From: an uncultured Lachnoanaerobaculum sp.
GTDB taxonomy: Bacteria; Bacillota; Clostridia; Lachnospirales; Lachnospiraceae
Direction: 5' to 3'
Assembly: GCA_937925515.1 (NCBI GenBank)
Contig: CALALP010000043.1
Coordinates: 25,094 to 89,093, forward strand
Length of the DNA: 64,000 bases
Each line of letters begins with the position of its first letter. Position 1 is the stretch's first letter. The position numbers were made by a program, and so were the translations under genes. The notes beneath the pieces are model-generated. The model saw only the letters and a list, made by a program, of their open reading frames with translations, did no database searches and was not told the origin of the DNA. Positions 18,381 to 26,609 of this stretch are shown here, in pieces.

Positions 18381-20657
18381 TTAATTACCACCCTTTCCAA
18401 ATAATAATTCTCTTAATGAAGTGCGATTTTTCTTTACCACATTTCTTAAATCAGGAGTATTTAAGTCATATATAAATTCTCCAATTTTATATTCCTCAAA
18501 CATTTTAACTGCAAAATATTTTTCAACATTTTGATAGCCTGTAGGAACAAAAAATACTATATCAAATCCTATTAAATGTAAAAATGCAATCATAATAGAA
18601 TCTTCCAATGAGATAAATTCTTCCCTTGTATTAATATATATCAGCTTAGGATTGACCTTTGTAAAATCAAAACTTTGTATAAGCCTTAATATTTCTTTAG
18701 GAAGACTAAGTATAGTAGCAATTATAGTATATTCAGTACCATTTTGCCCTGTACCACTTATAAAACGCTTATCAATAAGTAGTTGTAATTTATCCAGTAT
18801 ATGTTCTTGAACTTCTTCTCTTAGAAACTCATAGGTATAACATTTATGACTCTTAATTTTATTTTTTAGTATTCTACCTCGCTCATAGAATTGAGTTGCA
18901 AATGCTTTTATGGGGTTTGGCGAACCTGCACTTATAAATGGTGCATTGCTTATTAAAAATGCATTATCCGTATTAAGGTCTTTTATATACTGCCAATAAT
19001 CAAGCACCTTGCCGTCTTTTACTCCTGAGATTTTTGCAAAAATCGTAGGAATTGTAACCACTCCCTCATTTACATCAGAAGTTGCAAACCCCTGTCTATA
19101 CTTTAATTCCTCTTTCCAAAGTAGTTTAATTTCCTCATACATTGTACTAAGGGTAATGACATTTGCCTTTTGATACTGCATATCTCTATATATACCTGAA
19201 TCTTGATATAAAAGACTGTCAAGCTCTCTTTCTGCTTGATAAGCAACTGTAACATTTTTAAATCTGCCGTCTCCAGTTACAGGTATATCTACTTTTTCCT
19301 CATAATTTTCATCAAAAAGTAAATTATCTTTGAGTACATTTGCATTATCCCCATTTGGACAAAGAATAAGCACATCAACCGGAAGTCTCGATAAAAACCT
19401 TATAAATAAGGTTTCGTTATCATCTTTTACAACTCCGATGCGTATAAAACATTCTACCTTAGGGTACACCCAATCTATGAAAAGTTTGTGTACATATCTT
19501 TTAATATAACACAATAGATACACTGCCTTATTTACAATTTTATTTAGATTATTATTAAGATTTTTCGCCTCTTCAAACATAATGTCTAAAAATGCCTTAA
19601 CCACTAATCTTTGCAATTCCTGATTAGCTATATCATGCAAATTTGCACTTAAATCTGCCAACATATTGGCTAAATTATCATAATTTTTTCTTTTTATCCT
19701 CGAAATTTCGTCAGTAGTAGGTAGTGAAATAGTTTTACTTATGCAGAGTTCATTTCTACCTGAATTTTTAAGCTTAAGCCTAAAATCACTTATATCTTGA
19801 ACATAGCTATTTCTATCCCATACTCCATTTACTCTAATAAAGGCGTTATAATAAAATCTGTCATCATTTCCTCTTTGACTTACATTAAGTTCTATATCCT
19901 TTATAGCATTTCCACTTATCCAAGCATTAGTACAGTTATTTTTCTTTGGTAAAATGCCATATATAAGCATTTTCCTAGACTCTTCTTTTATTTCCTCTTG
20001 AATATATTTTATTCCATATCCATTTGGAAAACTTAAAGGCTTATCCTCTTTCCAAAGAAATGATTTATTTAATGTCTTATCTATCTGCGAGTAATACAAA
20101 TCCCCCTTTGTTTCCAAAATAATTATATCGCTACCTGCTTTTGAAAGTATGGAAAGCATCATAAGTTCATGTGAATTTACCTCTCCGTCATAAAGTATTT
20201 TCGGCAGATTTCCCTCTCCTAGTTGGTTTACTATTCTTTCAAATTTATAATAAAACCAACACATAAACTTTATATAGACATTTTTAAGTATGCTGTCGCT
20301 CTTACCACTTCTTTTCAAATCTGTAAGAATATCATACATAGCCTCTCCTACAAATTTTCTACTTTCATCTTTCATTCTAGGCAACCATTTTTTTAGATTG
20401 TTTAAAATAAAGTTTATATCAAAAAGGAAATTAAGCCCAAGCATTTCATTATAGTATGATAAATTCTGTTCAGTAGGGTTGCCTATTTTATCAATTATAA
20501 GCACTCCGTTTTTTCTTGCCTCATCAAAATATCTTCTTAAAAAAGTAGCTACATTAAGACTATATTCACCTATTCTATAAAAATAAACCTCTCCTCTTCT
20601 CTTCTCAATAGGAATAAAATAATCCTCAAGTTTTTTAGCTACACCAAGCTTAAACAT
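18381..20657 (-). CDS. YceG-like 'biosynthetic module' protein with three internal repeats
   Basis: A 758-residue soluble protein resembling YceG, found beside TelA and TerD in Firmicutes and of unproven activity. Three similar segments are visible by eye: ELMMLSILSKAGSDIIILETKG (164-185) has counterparts at 415-436 (ending DVLILCPNG) and 686-707 (ending DIVFFVPTG). Each is preceded by a PK-hydrophobic strand at about 152, 399 and 670. A second motif of the F-x-[RK]-[IV]-x-G kind recurs near 26, 273 and 540. So the chain looks like three modules of about 250 residues. B. subtilis YceG, near 540 residues, would hold two. It follows the protease gene by 16 bases and adjoins telA. Confidence 0.8.
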   Translation of the reverse strand: MFKLGVAKKLEDYFIPIEKRRGEVYFYRIGEYSLNVATFLRRYFDEARKNGVLIIDKIGNPTEQNLSYYNEMLGLNFLFDINFILNNLKKWLPRMKDESRKFVGEAMYDILTDLKRSGKSDSILKNVYIKFMCWFYYKFERIVNQLGEGNLPKILYDGEVNSHELMMLSILSKAGSDIIILETKGDLYYSQIDKTLNKSFLWKEDKPLSFPNGYGIKYIQEEIKEESRKMLIYGILPKKNNCTNAWISGNAIKDIELNVSQRGNDDRFYYNAFIRVNGVWDRNSYVQDISDFRLKLKNSGRNELCISKTISLPTTDEISRIKRKNYDNLANMLADLSANLHDIANQELQRLVVKAFLDIMFEEAKNLNNNLNKIVNKAVYLLCYIKRYVHKLFIDWVYPKVECFIRIGVVKDDNETLFIRFLSRLPVDVLILCPNGDNANVLKDNLLFDENYEEKVDIPVTGDGRFKNVTVAYQAERELDSLLYQDSGIYRDMQYQKANVITLSTMYEEIKLLWKEELKYRQGFATSDVNEGVVTIPTIFAKISGVKDGKVLDYWQYIKDLNTDNAFLISNAPFISAGSPNPIKAFATQFYERGRILKNKIKSHKCYTYEFLREEVQEHILDKLQLLIDKRFISGTGQNGTEYTIIATILSLPKEILRLIQSFDFTKVNPKLIYINTREEFISLEDSIMIAFLHLIGFDIVFFVPTGYQNVEKYFAVKMFEEYKIGEFIYDLNTPDLRNVVKKNRTSLRELLFGKGGN

Positions 20658-20673
20658 AAAATCACCTGCCTAT

Positions 20674-22104
20674 CTAATTTAAGAATCCTTTTGCAAACCT
20701 TAAAATAAATTCATATCCAACTGCAAGGTTTATATTCTGCCCATTATCTATACCGGCAGTGCTTATGCCTATAACCTCGCCAAACATATTAAGAACTGCT
20801 CCCCCTGAACTTCCATGTGAAATAGGGGCAGTAAATTGAATCATTTCAACATCTTCAATTTCTCTAAAACCTGAAATAATTCCGTCTGAAACAGAATTAA
20901 AAAGCCCTAAAGGACTACCTATCGCAACAACCTTTTGACCCCTTACAAGTCTTTCTCCATTGTAGATTTTAAGAGGTTTTAAGTTTTTATTTATACGAAT
21001 TACAGCTAAATCTAAGACATTATTATATTTAATAAGTTCATCTGTTTCATAAATGTTATCATCATCTTCAATCCTTATTCCATAATAATGTCCACCTGCT
21101 GCCACATGATGATTTGTAAGAATATATCCCTTACTTCCTATCATTATCCCTGAGCCTGTGCCTATAACTTCTCTTCTTTCATTGTATATAGCAATCATAA
21201 CTATTGAAGACGCTAGTTTTGCAATTTCCTCAAAACTCTTGTCTTGTCTTGTATTATTTGTTAAACTACTATTTACCAAAGCGTCATTTCTTGTAATATT
21301 TCTACTATTATTTTCATTAACAACAGCTTGACTTTTTCCTCGCCTTGGGTGTGTAAAGTTAAGTGGCGAATTTGTAGTTCTTGCTACTTGTGGTATATTT
21401 ATAGCAGAAACATTTGAACTTACTATATTTTTTTCTATAAAAGGAGAAAGATTTATCTTTGAATATTCTCCAAGTGTAAATGCCCTCGACAAAGACTTTA
21501 AACTCTCATTTATTTCAATATCTTTTTCACATTCAAGTATTAAAACGTCTGCTCCAAGCCTTGTGAGTAAGTAAAAAAACAAATATTCCTGTTCTTTGAA
21601 AATGTTTTCTGCAATAATTTTTATTATGAAGTTCTCATTCCAATCTTCAAATAATTTTCCTACTAAATCATCAAACCAAAACAGCATTTTCACAATGAGA
21701 TTTTTCTCAATAGAACTGCTTATTTCAGCATGTGAGGTAGAATATAACTTTATAGCCTCTCTAAGTGCATTTGACAAAGTCTTTGACAAACTAGAATTTG
21801 GCTTAACTATCTTAGTTTTAATGTCATTTTTTCCTGTTTCAAGCCAGTACTCATAATGACTTATATAACCGGCTATATCAAATATATTATTTGAAAATGT
21901 TTTTATTCTAGTATAATGTATTCTGTTTTTAGACATTTCCTCTAGTGCATATTCGTCAGCTTTACAAATTTCTAAATCTAAATTTTTACTAACCCCCAAT
22001 GCTCTTAGAAAATATATATCCTTACAATTATTTCTAACCGAACCCCTAATTCTTAAAAATGCGTCTATTGAATTAATATTTAAAATGTTTAATCTATATT
22101 CCAT
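20674..22104 (-). CDS. YceG-like domain fused to trypsin-like serine protease
   Basis: 476 residues in two parts. The C-terminal part (about 290-476) is an S1C trypsin-like protease with the triad His333 (LTNHHVAAGG), Asp365 (NVLDLAVI) and Ser433 (GSSGGAV). No PDZ domain follows. The N-terminal part (1-215) matches one module of the neighbouring YceG-like protein: AFLRIRG near 15-21 and LLTRLGADVLILECEKD near 179-195, the latter like FLSRLPVDVLILCPNGD there. A serine/asparagine-rich linker (about 225-290) joins them. There is no signal peptide or membrane segment, so it is cytoplasmic, unlike DegP/HtrA. It is the first gene of the ter operon. The ribosome site is weak. Confidence 0.85.
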   Translation of the reverse strand: MEYRLNILNINSIDAFLRIRGSVRNNCKDIYFLRALGVSKNLDLEICKADEYALEEMSKNRIHYTRIKTFSNNIFDIAGYISHYEYWLETGKNDIKTKIVKPNSSLSKTLSNALREAIKLYSTSHAEISSSIEKNLIVKMLFWFDDLVGKLFEDWNENFIIKIIAENIFKEQEYLFFYLLTRLGADVLILECEKDIEINESLKSLSRAFTLGEYSKINLSPFIEKNIVSSNVSAINIPQVARTTNSPLNFTHPRRGKSQAVVNENNSRNITRNDALVNSSLTNNTRQDKSFEEIAKLASSIVMIAIYNERREVIGTGSGIMIGSKGYILTNHHVAAGGHYYGIRIEDDDNIYETDELIKYNNVLDLAVIRINKNLKPLKIYNGERLVRGQKVVAIGSPLGLFNSVSDGIISGFREIEDVEMIQFTAPISHGSSGGAVLNMFGEVIGISTAGIDNGQNINLAVGYEFILRFAKGFLN

Positions 22105-22176
22105 TAAAGTTTACCATTAAATTTGTATTTGCTCATAGTTTAACATATTTTAGTAAATACTTCTATTAATAATCAA

Positions 22177-22215
22177 TAAAAAAGGGCATCAACACTTTAG
22201 TGTGACACCCTCTTT
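22177..22215 (-). terminator. Terminator after metQ
   Basis: On the minus strand a GGGTGTCAC-type arm pairs imperfectly with GTGTTGATGCCC and is followed by a run of T (plus-strand A run at 22178-22183). It lies 16 bases past the metQ stop, so it ends the metNIQ transcript and insulates the ter operon. Confidence 0.75.
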
Positions 22216-22230
22216 TATTAAAAATTTATT

Positions 22231-23130
22231 TTAGAAAAATATTGGAACAACTGCACCATCATACTTTGTTTCAATAAACTTCTTTATCTCATCACTTTGA
22301 AGTACTTCCATAAGTGCCTTGATACTTTCTTTTTCAGTATCTCCGTCCCTTACTGCTATAATATTTGCAAATGTCTTTGCCGCCTCAGACTCTGCACTCT
22401 CAGTTGCAAGTGCGTCTTTAACCTTAAGTCCTGCTGCAATAGCAAAGTTTCCATTGATAACTGCAACATCGACATCTTGAAGGGATCTTGGAGTCTGAGC
22501 CGCCTCAACCTCTATAATCTCAACTTTCTTAGGATTTTCAACTATATCATTCTTAGTTGCATCAAGTCCTGCTCCGTCCTTAAGCTTTAAAATACCATTT
22601 GCCTCTAATAAAAGTAATGCTCTTGCCTCATTGGTAACATCATTTGGAACTGCTATCTTTGAACCCTCTTTTAAATCTGCAAGAGATTTTGTTTTTCCTG
22701 CATATATTCCAAATGGCTCATAATGCACTGTTCCTGCTGAAACAAGCTTAGTACCGTATTTCTCATTAAAGTCTACTAAATATGGAACATGTTGGAAATA
22801 GTTTGCGTCAATTTCCTTTGCCTCAAGTGCATTATTAGGTTGAACATAATCTGTATACTCAACTATCTCAAGGTCATAACCTTTCTTTGCAAGTGCAGCC
22901 TTAGCCTCTTTTAGTATTTCGGCATGAGGAGCAGGGCTTGCCCCTACCTTAAGTTTTTCAAGCTCTCCTGCAACAGTTGTTTCAGCAGCTTTTGACTCAG
23001 CCTTTGCCTCACTACTTGCAGCCTCTGACTTTGCCTCGCTGCTTGCAGCAGTTGTTTCTGCCGGCTTATTTGAACAACCTGCTAATAAACCAAGTGTTAC
23101 AAATGCGGCTAATAAAATTCTTTTCTTCAT
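22231..23130 (-). CDS. metQ: Methionine ABC transporter substrate-binding lipoprotein
   Basis: Lipoprotein of the NlpA/MetQ family that captures methionine outside the membrane and delivers it to MetI. It has 299 residues. A lipobox LLAGC gives lipidated Cys19, followed by an Ala/Glu/Ser/Lys-rich tether (about 25-57). The mature domain shows KVGASPAPHAEIL, DANYFQHVPYL and IAVPNDVTNEARAL, all typical for MetQ. It is the last gene of metN-metI-metQ and is separated from metI by 75 bases holding a stem-loop. GGGAGAG precedes the ATG. Confidence 0.95.
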   Translation of the reverse strand: MKKRILLAAFVTLGLLAGCSNKPAETTAASSEAKSEAASSEAKAESKAAETTVAGELEKLKVGASPAPHAEILKEAKAALAKKGYDLEIVEYTDYVQPNNALEAKEIDANYFQHVPYLVDFNEKYGTKLVSAGTVHYEPFGIYAGKTKSLADLKEGSKIAVPNDVTNEARALLLLEANGILKLKDGAGLDATKNDIVENPKKVEIIEVEAAQTPRSLQDVDVAVINGNFAIAAGLKVKDALATESAESEAAKTFANIIAVRDGDTEKESIKALMEVLQSDEIKKFIETKYDGAVVPIFF

Positions 23131-23164
23131 AATATTTTCTCTCCCTTATTTTTTTTATATCAAC

Positions 23165-23194
23165 TGAGGGTGCTGTTTTTGCAACAGCCTCAGG
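23165..23194. other. Stem-loop between metI and metQ
   Basis: CTGAG..GCTGTT at 23165-23178 pairs with AACAGC.CTCAG at 23184-23194, giving an 11-pair stem with a two-base bulge and a 5-base loop. Placed just before the lipoprotein gene, it may raise metQ messenger stability over metNI. The GCTGTT/AACAGC core also resembles the IS-end-like motif at 9113, so it may be a remnant. Confidence 0.5.
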
Positions 23195-23205
23195 AAATAC
23201 CAAAG

Positions 23206-23865
23206 TTATTTGATTCTCTTATCTTTTTTCTTAGAAAGTCGCATCCAAAATTCTTGTATAATCTGTACCATAACTACCATAATAGCTACTGTAATAAGCA
23301 TTACTGTAGTTTCATATCTATAATAGCCATAGTTAATTGCAACAGTTCCAAGACCTCCTGCACCTGTAAAACCTCCCATTGCAGTATATCCAAGTATGGT
23401 TGTCATAGAAATAGCAGTTCCTACCATAAGTGAGGGAAGTGATTCAGGTAACATTACCTTAAGTATAATCTGCATATCACTTGCTCCCATAGATTTTGCC
23501 ACCTCTATAACTCCACTGTCAACTTCTTTTAAAGATGACTCCACCATTCTTGCAATATATGGAAATGCCGCTATTACTAAAGGTGGTATTATAGCCTTAA
23601 CTCCAAGAGTAGTCCCTACAATCGCTCTTGTAAAAGGAATTAGCATAATCAAAAGTATAATAAATGGAACTGCTCTAAGTAGGTTAATTACTACACCGAC
23701 CACTACATTAACAGCAGGCAGTGGTCTTATTCCGTTTTTATCAGTTACTACTAGAAAAATCCCAAGAGGTACACCTATAAGATATGCTAAAAGTGATGAT
23801 GAAAGCACCATTATTACAGTTTCGCCTATCGCTTTTATTATAGTATTAATCATTGCAGTATCCAT
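23206..23865 (-). CDS. metI: Methionine ABC transporter permease
   Basis: Inner-membrane permease of the methionine importer, 219 residues with about five or six hydrophobic segments. The EAA-loop that docks with MetN is seen as KEVDSGVIEVAKSMGASDMQIILKVMLPESLP. It overlaps the metN stop at one base, showing translational coupling; GAGGTGG lies before the ATG inside metN. The C-terminal tail is basic. Confidence 0.94.
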   Translation of the reverse strand: MDTAMINTIIKAIGETVIMVLSSSLLAYLIGVPLGIFLVVTDKNGIRPLPAVNVVVGVVINLLRAVPFIILLIMLIPFTRAIVGTTLGVKAIIPPLVIAAFPYIARMVESSLKEVDSGVIEVAKSMGASDMQIILKVMLPESLPSLMVGTAISMTTILGYTAMGGFTGAGGLGTVAINYGYYRYETTVMLITVAIMVVMVQIIQEFWMRLSKKKDKRIK

Positions 23866-24863
23866 TATTCCACCTCCTCATAAGTAACCCCTGCCTTATC
23901 GAGATAAGAAGTAACTTTTTCAAAAGCATTGTCCTCATCAGATAGCTGAATAAGCATTTGTCCCATTGCAGTACCTTTTACATCATCTGTTGAGGCATGT
24001 AAAATATTTACTGCAACCTTAGCCGACAAAATCATATTTGATACTACCGGCTCATAAGAACTCTTTCCGTCAAAAGTAATCCTTATCTTTCTGCCCTTAG
24101 TAAGCCTATCTTTGAGTATCACTTCGCCTAAAATAAGTCTTTTTCCTATCTTAGACTTAGGATTTGCAAATACATCTGCAACCTTTCCTGTTTCTGCAAT
24201 TCTTGCCTCATCTATGATTGCAAGCCTATCACAAGTTGATTCTATAACTTTCATTTCATGAGTTATAATAATCACTGTTATACCAAATTCTTTATTTATA
24301 TTTCTAATTAGTTCAAGAATTTGATTTGTAGTATTAGGGTCAAGTGCAGAAGTCGCCTCATCACAAAGTAAAACTTTTGGATTGTTGGCAATAGCTCTTG
24401 CAATAGCAACTCTTTGTTTCTGACCACCTGATAATTGTGCAGGATAAGCCTTTGCTTTATCAGATAGCCCTACTAAGTCAAGTAGTTCATAAGCTCTTTT
24501 TTTAGCAAGAGATAAATTCATTCCTGCAAGTTCAAGGGGAAATGTTATATTTCTAAGTACATTTCTTTGAGCAAGTAAATTAAACTGCTGAAAAATCATT
24601 CCCATAGACCTTCTGACTTCTCTAATTTCAAATTCATGCATACTGCTTAGACTCTTTCCCTCGAATATAATATCTCCCTTAGTAGGTACTTCCAAATAAT
24701 TAATACATCTTACCAAAGTAGATTTTCCTGCACCTGATAAACCTATAATCCCAAATATCTCTCCTTTATGAATATCTAAGTTGATTTCCTCAAGTGCCGT
24801 TACAACTGAATTGGAGGTATTAAAACTCTTACCTAAATGTTCTATTTTAATTATACTTTCCAT
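23865..24863 (-). CDS. metN: Methionine ABC transporter ATP-binding protein
   Basis: ATPase that powers methionine import. It has 332 residues. Walker A GLSGAGKST is at 41-49; the signature LSGGQKQR and Walker B VLLCDEATSALD follow. Residues from about 250 onward form the NIL/C2 domain that binds methionine and inhibits transport in E. coli MetN. First structural gene of metNIQ. The start is supported by AAGGGG. A 107-base leader between a small Met/Cys-rich ORF and metN carries a strong hairpin, so expression is probably controlled in the leader; no S-box or T-box sequence was found. Confidence 0.95.
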   Translation of the reverse strand: MESIIKIEHLGKSFNTSNSVVTALEEINLDIHKGEIFGIIGLSGAGKSTLVRCINYLEVPTKGDIIFEGKSLSSMHEFEIREVRRSMGMIFQQFNLLAQRNVLRNITFPLELAGMNLSLAKKRAYELLDLVGLSDKAKAYPAQLSGGQKQRVAIARAIANNPKVLLCDEATSALDPNTTNQILELIRNINKEFGITVIIITHEMKVIESTCDRLAIIDEARIAETGKVADVFANPKSKIGKRLILGEVILKDRLTKGRKIRITFDGKSSYEPVVSNMILSAKVAVNILHASTDDVKGTAMGQMLIQLSDEDNAFEKVTSYLDKAGVTYEEVE

Positions 24864-24889
24864 ATTACCCCTTACTTAGCCTTGTATAG

Positions 24890-24925
24890 TAATGGGGATG
24901 AGCCAAGTATGGCTCATCCCCATTA
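24890..24925 (-). promoter_or_regulatory. Leader hairpin ahead of metN
   Basis: A perfect 15-pair stem, left arm TAATGGGGATGAGCC and right arm its complement, with a 6-base loop. On the minus strand its downstream arm ends CCCCATTACT. That arm can instead pair with AGTAAGGGG, which contains the metN Shine-Dalgarno, with one bulged base. Two exclusive folds are therefore possible. No U-run follows, so a plain intrinsic terminator is unlikely. Confidence 0.6.
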
Positions 24926-24970
24926 TCTAAAGCTCAAATGATAATTTTGACATTCCACACAGACTAAAAT

Positions 24971-25060
24971 TTAATCTTTTTTTGTACACCAAAACATGCA
25001 GCACATGTTCATGCTGTTTGTTCTAATACACATCTGCATGGTAAATGTCTTTTTCATCAT
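24971..25060 (-). CDS. Met/Cys-rich leader peptide of metNIQ (candidate)
   Basis: A 29-codon ORF that begins ATGATGAAAAAG and ends TAA. It has a strong site (AAAGGGG) 5 bases before the first ATG. Seven of 29 residues are methionine (1, 2, 8, 10, 17, 19, 22) and four are cysteine (11, 20, 21, 25), including a Met-Asn-Met-Cys-Cys-Met stretch. It lies between a good promoter and the metN hairpin. This layout is that of a ribosome-sensing leader peptide that would report methionine or cysteine supply. No described leader of this sequence is known to me. Coding is inferred from position, ribosome site and composition only. Confidence 0.65.
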   Translation of the reverse strand: MMKKTFTMQMCIRTNSMNMCCMFWCTKKD

Positions 25061-25097
25061 CTGTCCCCTTTCAAACTAATCTTAACTTATATTTTCT

Positions 25098-25126
25098 AGT
25101 CTACACTCTCGAATTTATTATGTCAA
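25098..25126 (-). promoter_or_regulatory. Sigma-A type promoter of the met leader and metNIQ
   Basis: On the minus strand a perfect -35 TTGACA (25126-25121) is followed after 17 bases by TAGACT (25103-25098), which matches four of six -10 bases. Start of transcription would fall near 25090, about 30 bases before the leader ORF. Confidence 0.7.
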
Positions 25127-25189
25127 TATACAAAGTTTACACAATAATTTAGTATTAAATTGATAATTTATCAATATTTACAAAAAAAA

Positions 25190-26593
25190 TTATTCACACA
25201 AATCTACAATAGTCTGAGCTATGATTTTTGCTGTTACTACAAGTTCATCTATAACTGCAAATTCATCAGCACCATGCATGCGTGTATCAGTTCCCGGAAG
25301 TACTGCACCAAATGCAACTCCATTCTTTAAGTCATGTACATAAGTACCTCCACCGATTGCAATACATTCTCCCTTAAGACCTGTATATTCTTCATAAACT
25401 TTTAAAAGAGTTTTTACAAAATGTGAATCTGCAGGCACTTCATGAGGTTCTTTCATATCCTTATTTAAAAATTCCAATCCTGCCTTTTCAAATGCCTCTT
25501 TGCAAGTTGAAAGCACCTTTTGTGGCACTGCACACATAGGACATCTTGAATCAAAATAACCGTCTAATTCATTTTCGTTTACACTAAGCATTGAAAATGC
25601 AAGAGTTAAAGCACCACTCTTTTCATCACTCATTTCCAGTCCAAGAGCCTTTCCACTTATATCTCCATGTGGCATAAGTTTATATAAATTACTTAATACT
25701 TCTGCCTTTCTTAAATTTTTAAAATCAAGTTTTGTAAGAAGTAAGAGTAATCCTGTAATTGCATTATTACCGTTTTCAGGTAGGGACGCATGTGCATTTT
25801 CGCCTAGAGCAACTATCTCTATATTTGAATTTACTTCCTTTACTTCAAAATTAATGCCTGTTTCCTTATTTACTTCATCAGCATATTTTTTAACTTCCTG
25901 TAACTCAAAGCCCTTTATAACTGCATTTGCTTTAGGAGGAACTACATTTACCTTTGTACCTGCTGTAATTGAAACAATATCTCTTTCTGCATTTTCATTT
26001 TCAAACTTTCCTATAAAATGTCCTTGAAGTTGACCTTTTTCAATATTTACAACAGGATACTCTCCGTCAGGAGAAAATGACATAGGTGCCTCTTTTTCCT
26101 TTGTATAATAATGTTTAATACAGCTACTCCCACATTCCTCATCAGTTCCTAAAATAAGTCTTGTATTCTTAGAAACAGGAAGTCCAAGCTCTTTTACACA
26201 TCTAAGGGCATAAAGTGAGGCTATTGCAGGTCCTTTATCATCTGAAGTACCTCTACCGAAAATCTTTCCATTTTTAATTACAGGCTCAAAAGGTTCACAT
26301 TCTTTCCAACCCTCGCCCTCAGGAACTACATCGAGATGTGCAAGTATATCTAACTGCTTTTCCTTATCATTTAAATCAACAGTCATTACATAATTATCAT
26401 AGTTTTTTACTTCAAAACCATAGCTCTTTGCAAGTGAGATAGTTTCCATAAGTGCTTTATAAGGTCCTTCTCCAAAAGGCATGTCAGGCTTTGCTACTCC
26501 TTTTTGACTATTAATTTTACAGATTTTTATAATGTCTTGTAACATTTCCTCCTTATGCTCTTCAATATACTTTTCAATCTGTTCTCTGTACAT
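25190..26593 (-). CDS. pepV: Dipeptidase PepV (M20 family)
   Basis: Zinc aminopeptidase that cleaves dipeptides in the cytoplasm. It has 467 residues, the usual PepV length. Metal and catalytic residues are visible in LAHLDVVPEG, GRGTSDDKGP and ILGTDEECGSS, with a further ligand in GGGTYVHDL near the C-terminus. A lid domain occupies the middle of the chain. TAGGAGG precedes the ATG. It follows prfC by 16 bases, and no terminator is clear before the metNIQ promoter region. Confidence 0.93.
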   Translation of the reverse strand: MYREQIEKYIEEHKEEMLQDIIKICKINSQKGVAKPDMPFGEGPYKALMETISLAKSYGFEVKNYDNYVMTVDLNDKEKQLDILAHLDVVPEGEGWKECEPFEPVIKNGKIFGRGTSDDKGPAIASLYALRCVKELGLPVSKNTRLILGTDEECGSSCIKHYYTKEKEAPMSFSPDGEYPVVNIEKGQLQGHFIGKFENENAERDIVSITAGTKVNVVPPKANAVIKGFELQEVKKYADEVNKETGINFEVKEVNSNIEIVALGENAHASLPENGNNAITGLLLLLTKLDFKNLRKAEVLSNLYKLMPHGDISGKALGLEMSDEKSGALTLAFSMLSVNENELDGYFDSRCPMCAVPQKVLSTCKEAFEKAGLEFLNKDMKEPHEVPADSHFVKTLLKVYEEYTGLKGECIAIGGGTYVHDLKNGVAFGAVLPGTDTRMHGADEFAVIDELVVTAKIIAQTIVDLCE

Positions 26594-26609
26594 ATTTTCC
26601 TCCTATTTG

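Noticed and set aside
24864..25189. S-box (SAM) riboswitch or T-box upstream of metNIQ
   Set aside because: Neither the conserved S-box core nor the T-box GGGTGGTACCGCG sequence is visible on the minus strand; the leader ORF and hairpin explain the region better.
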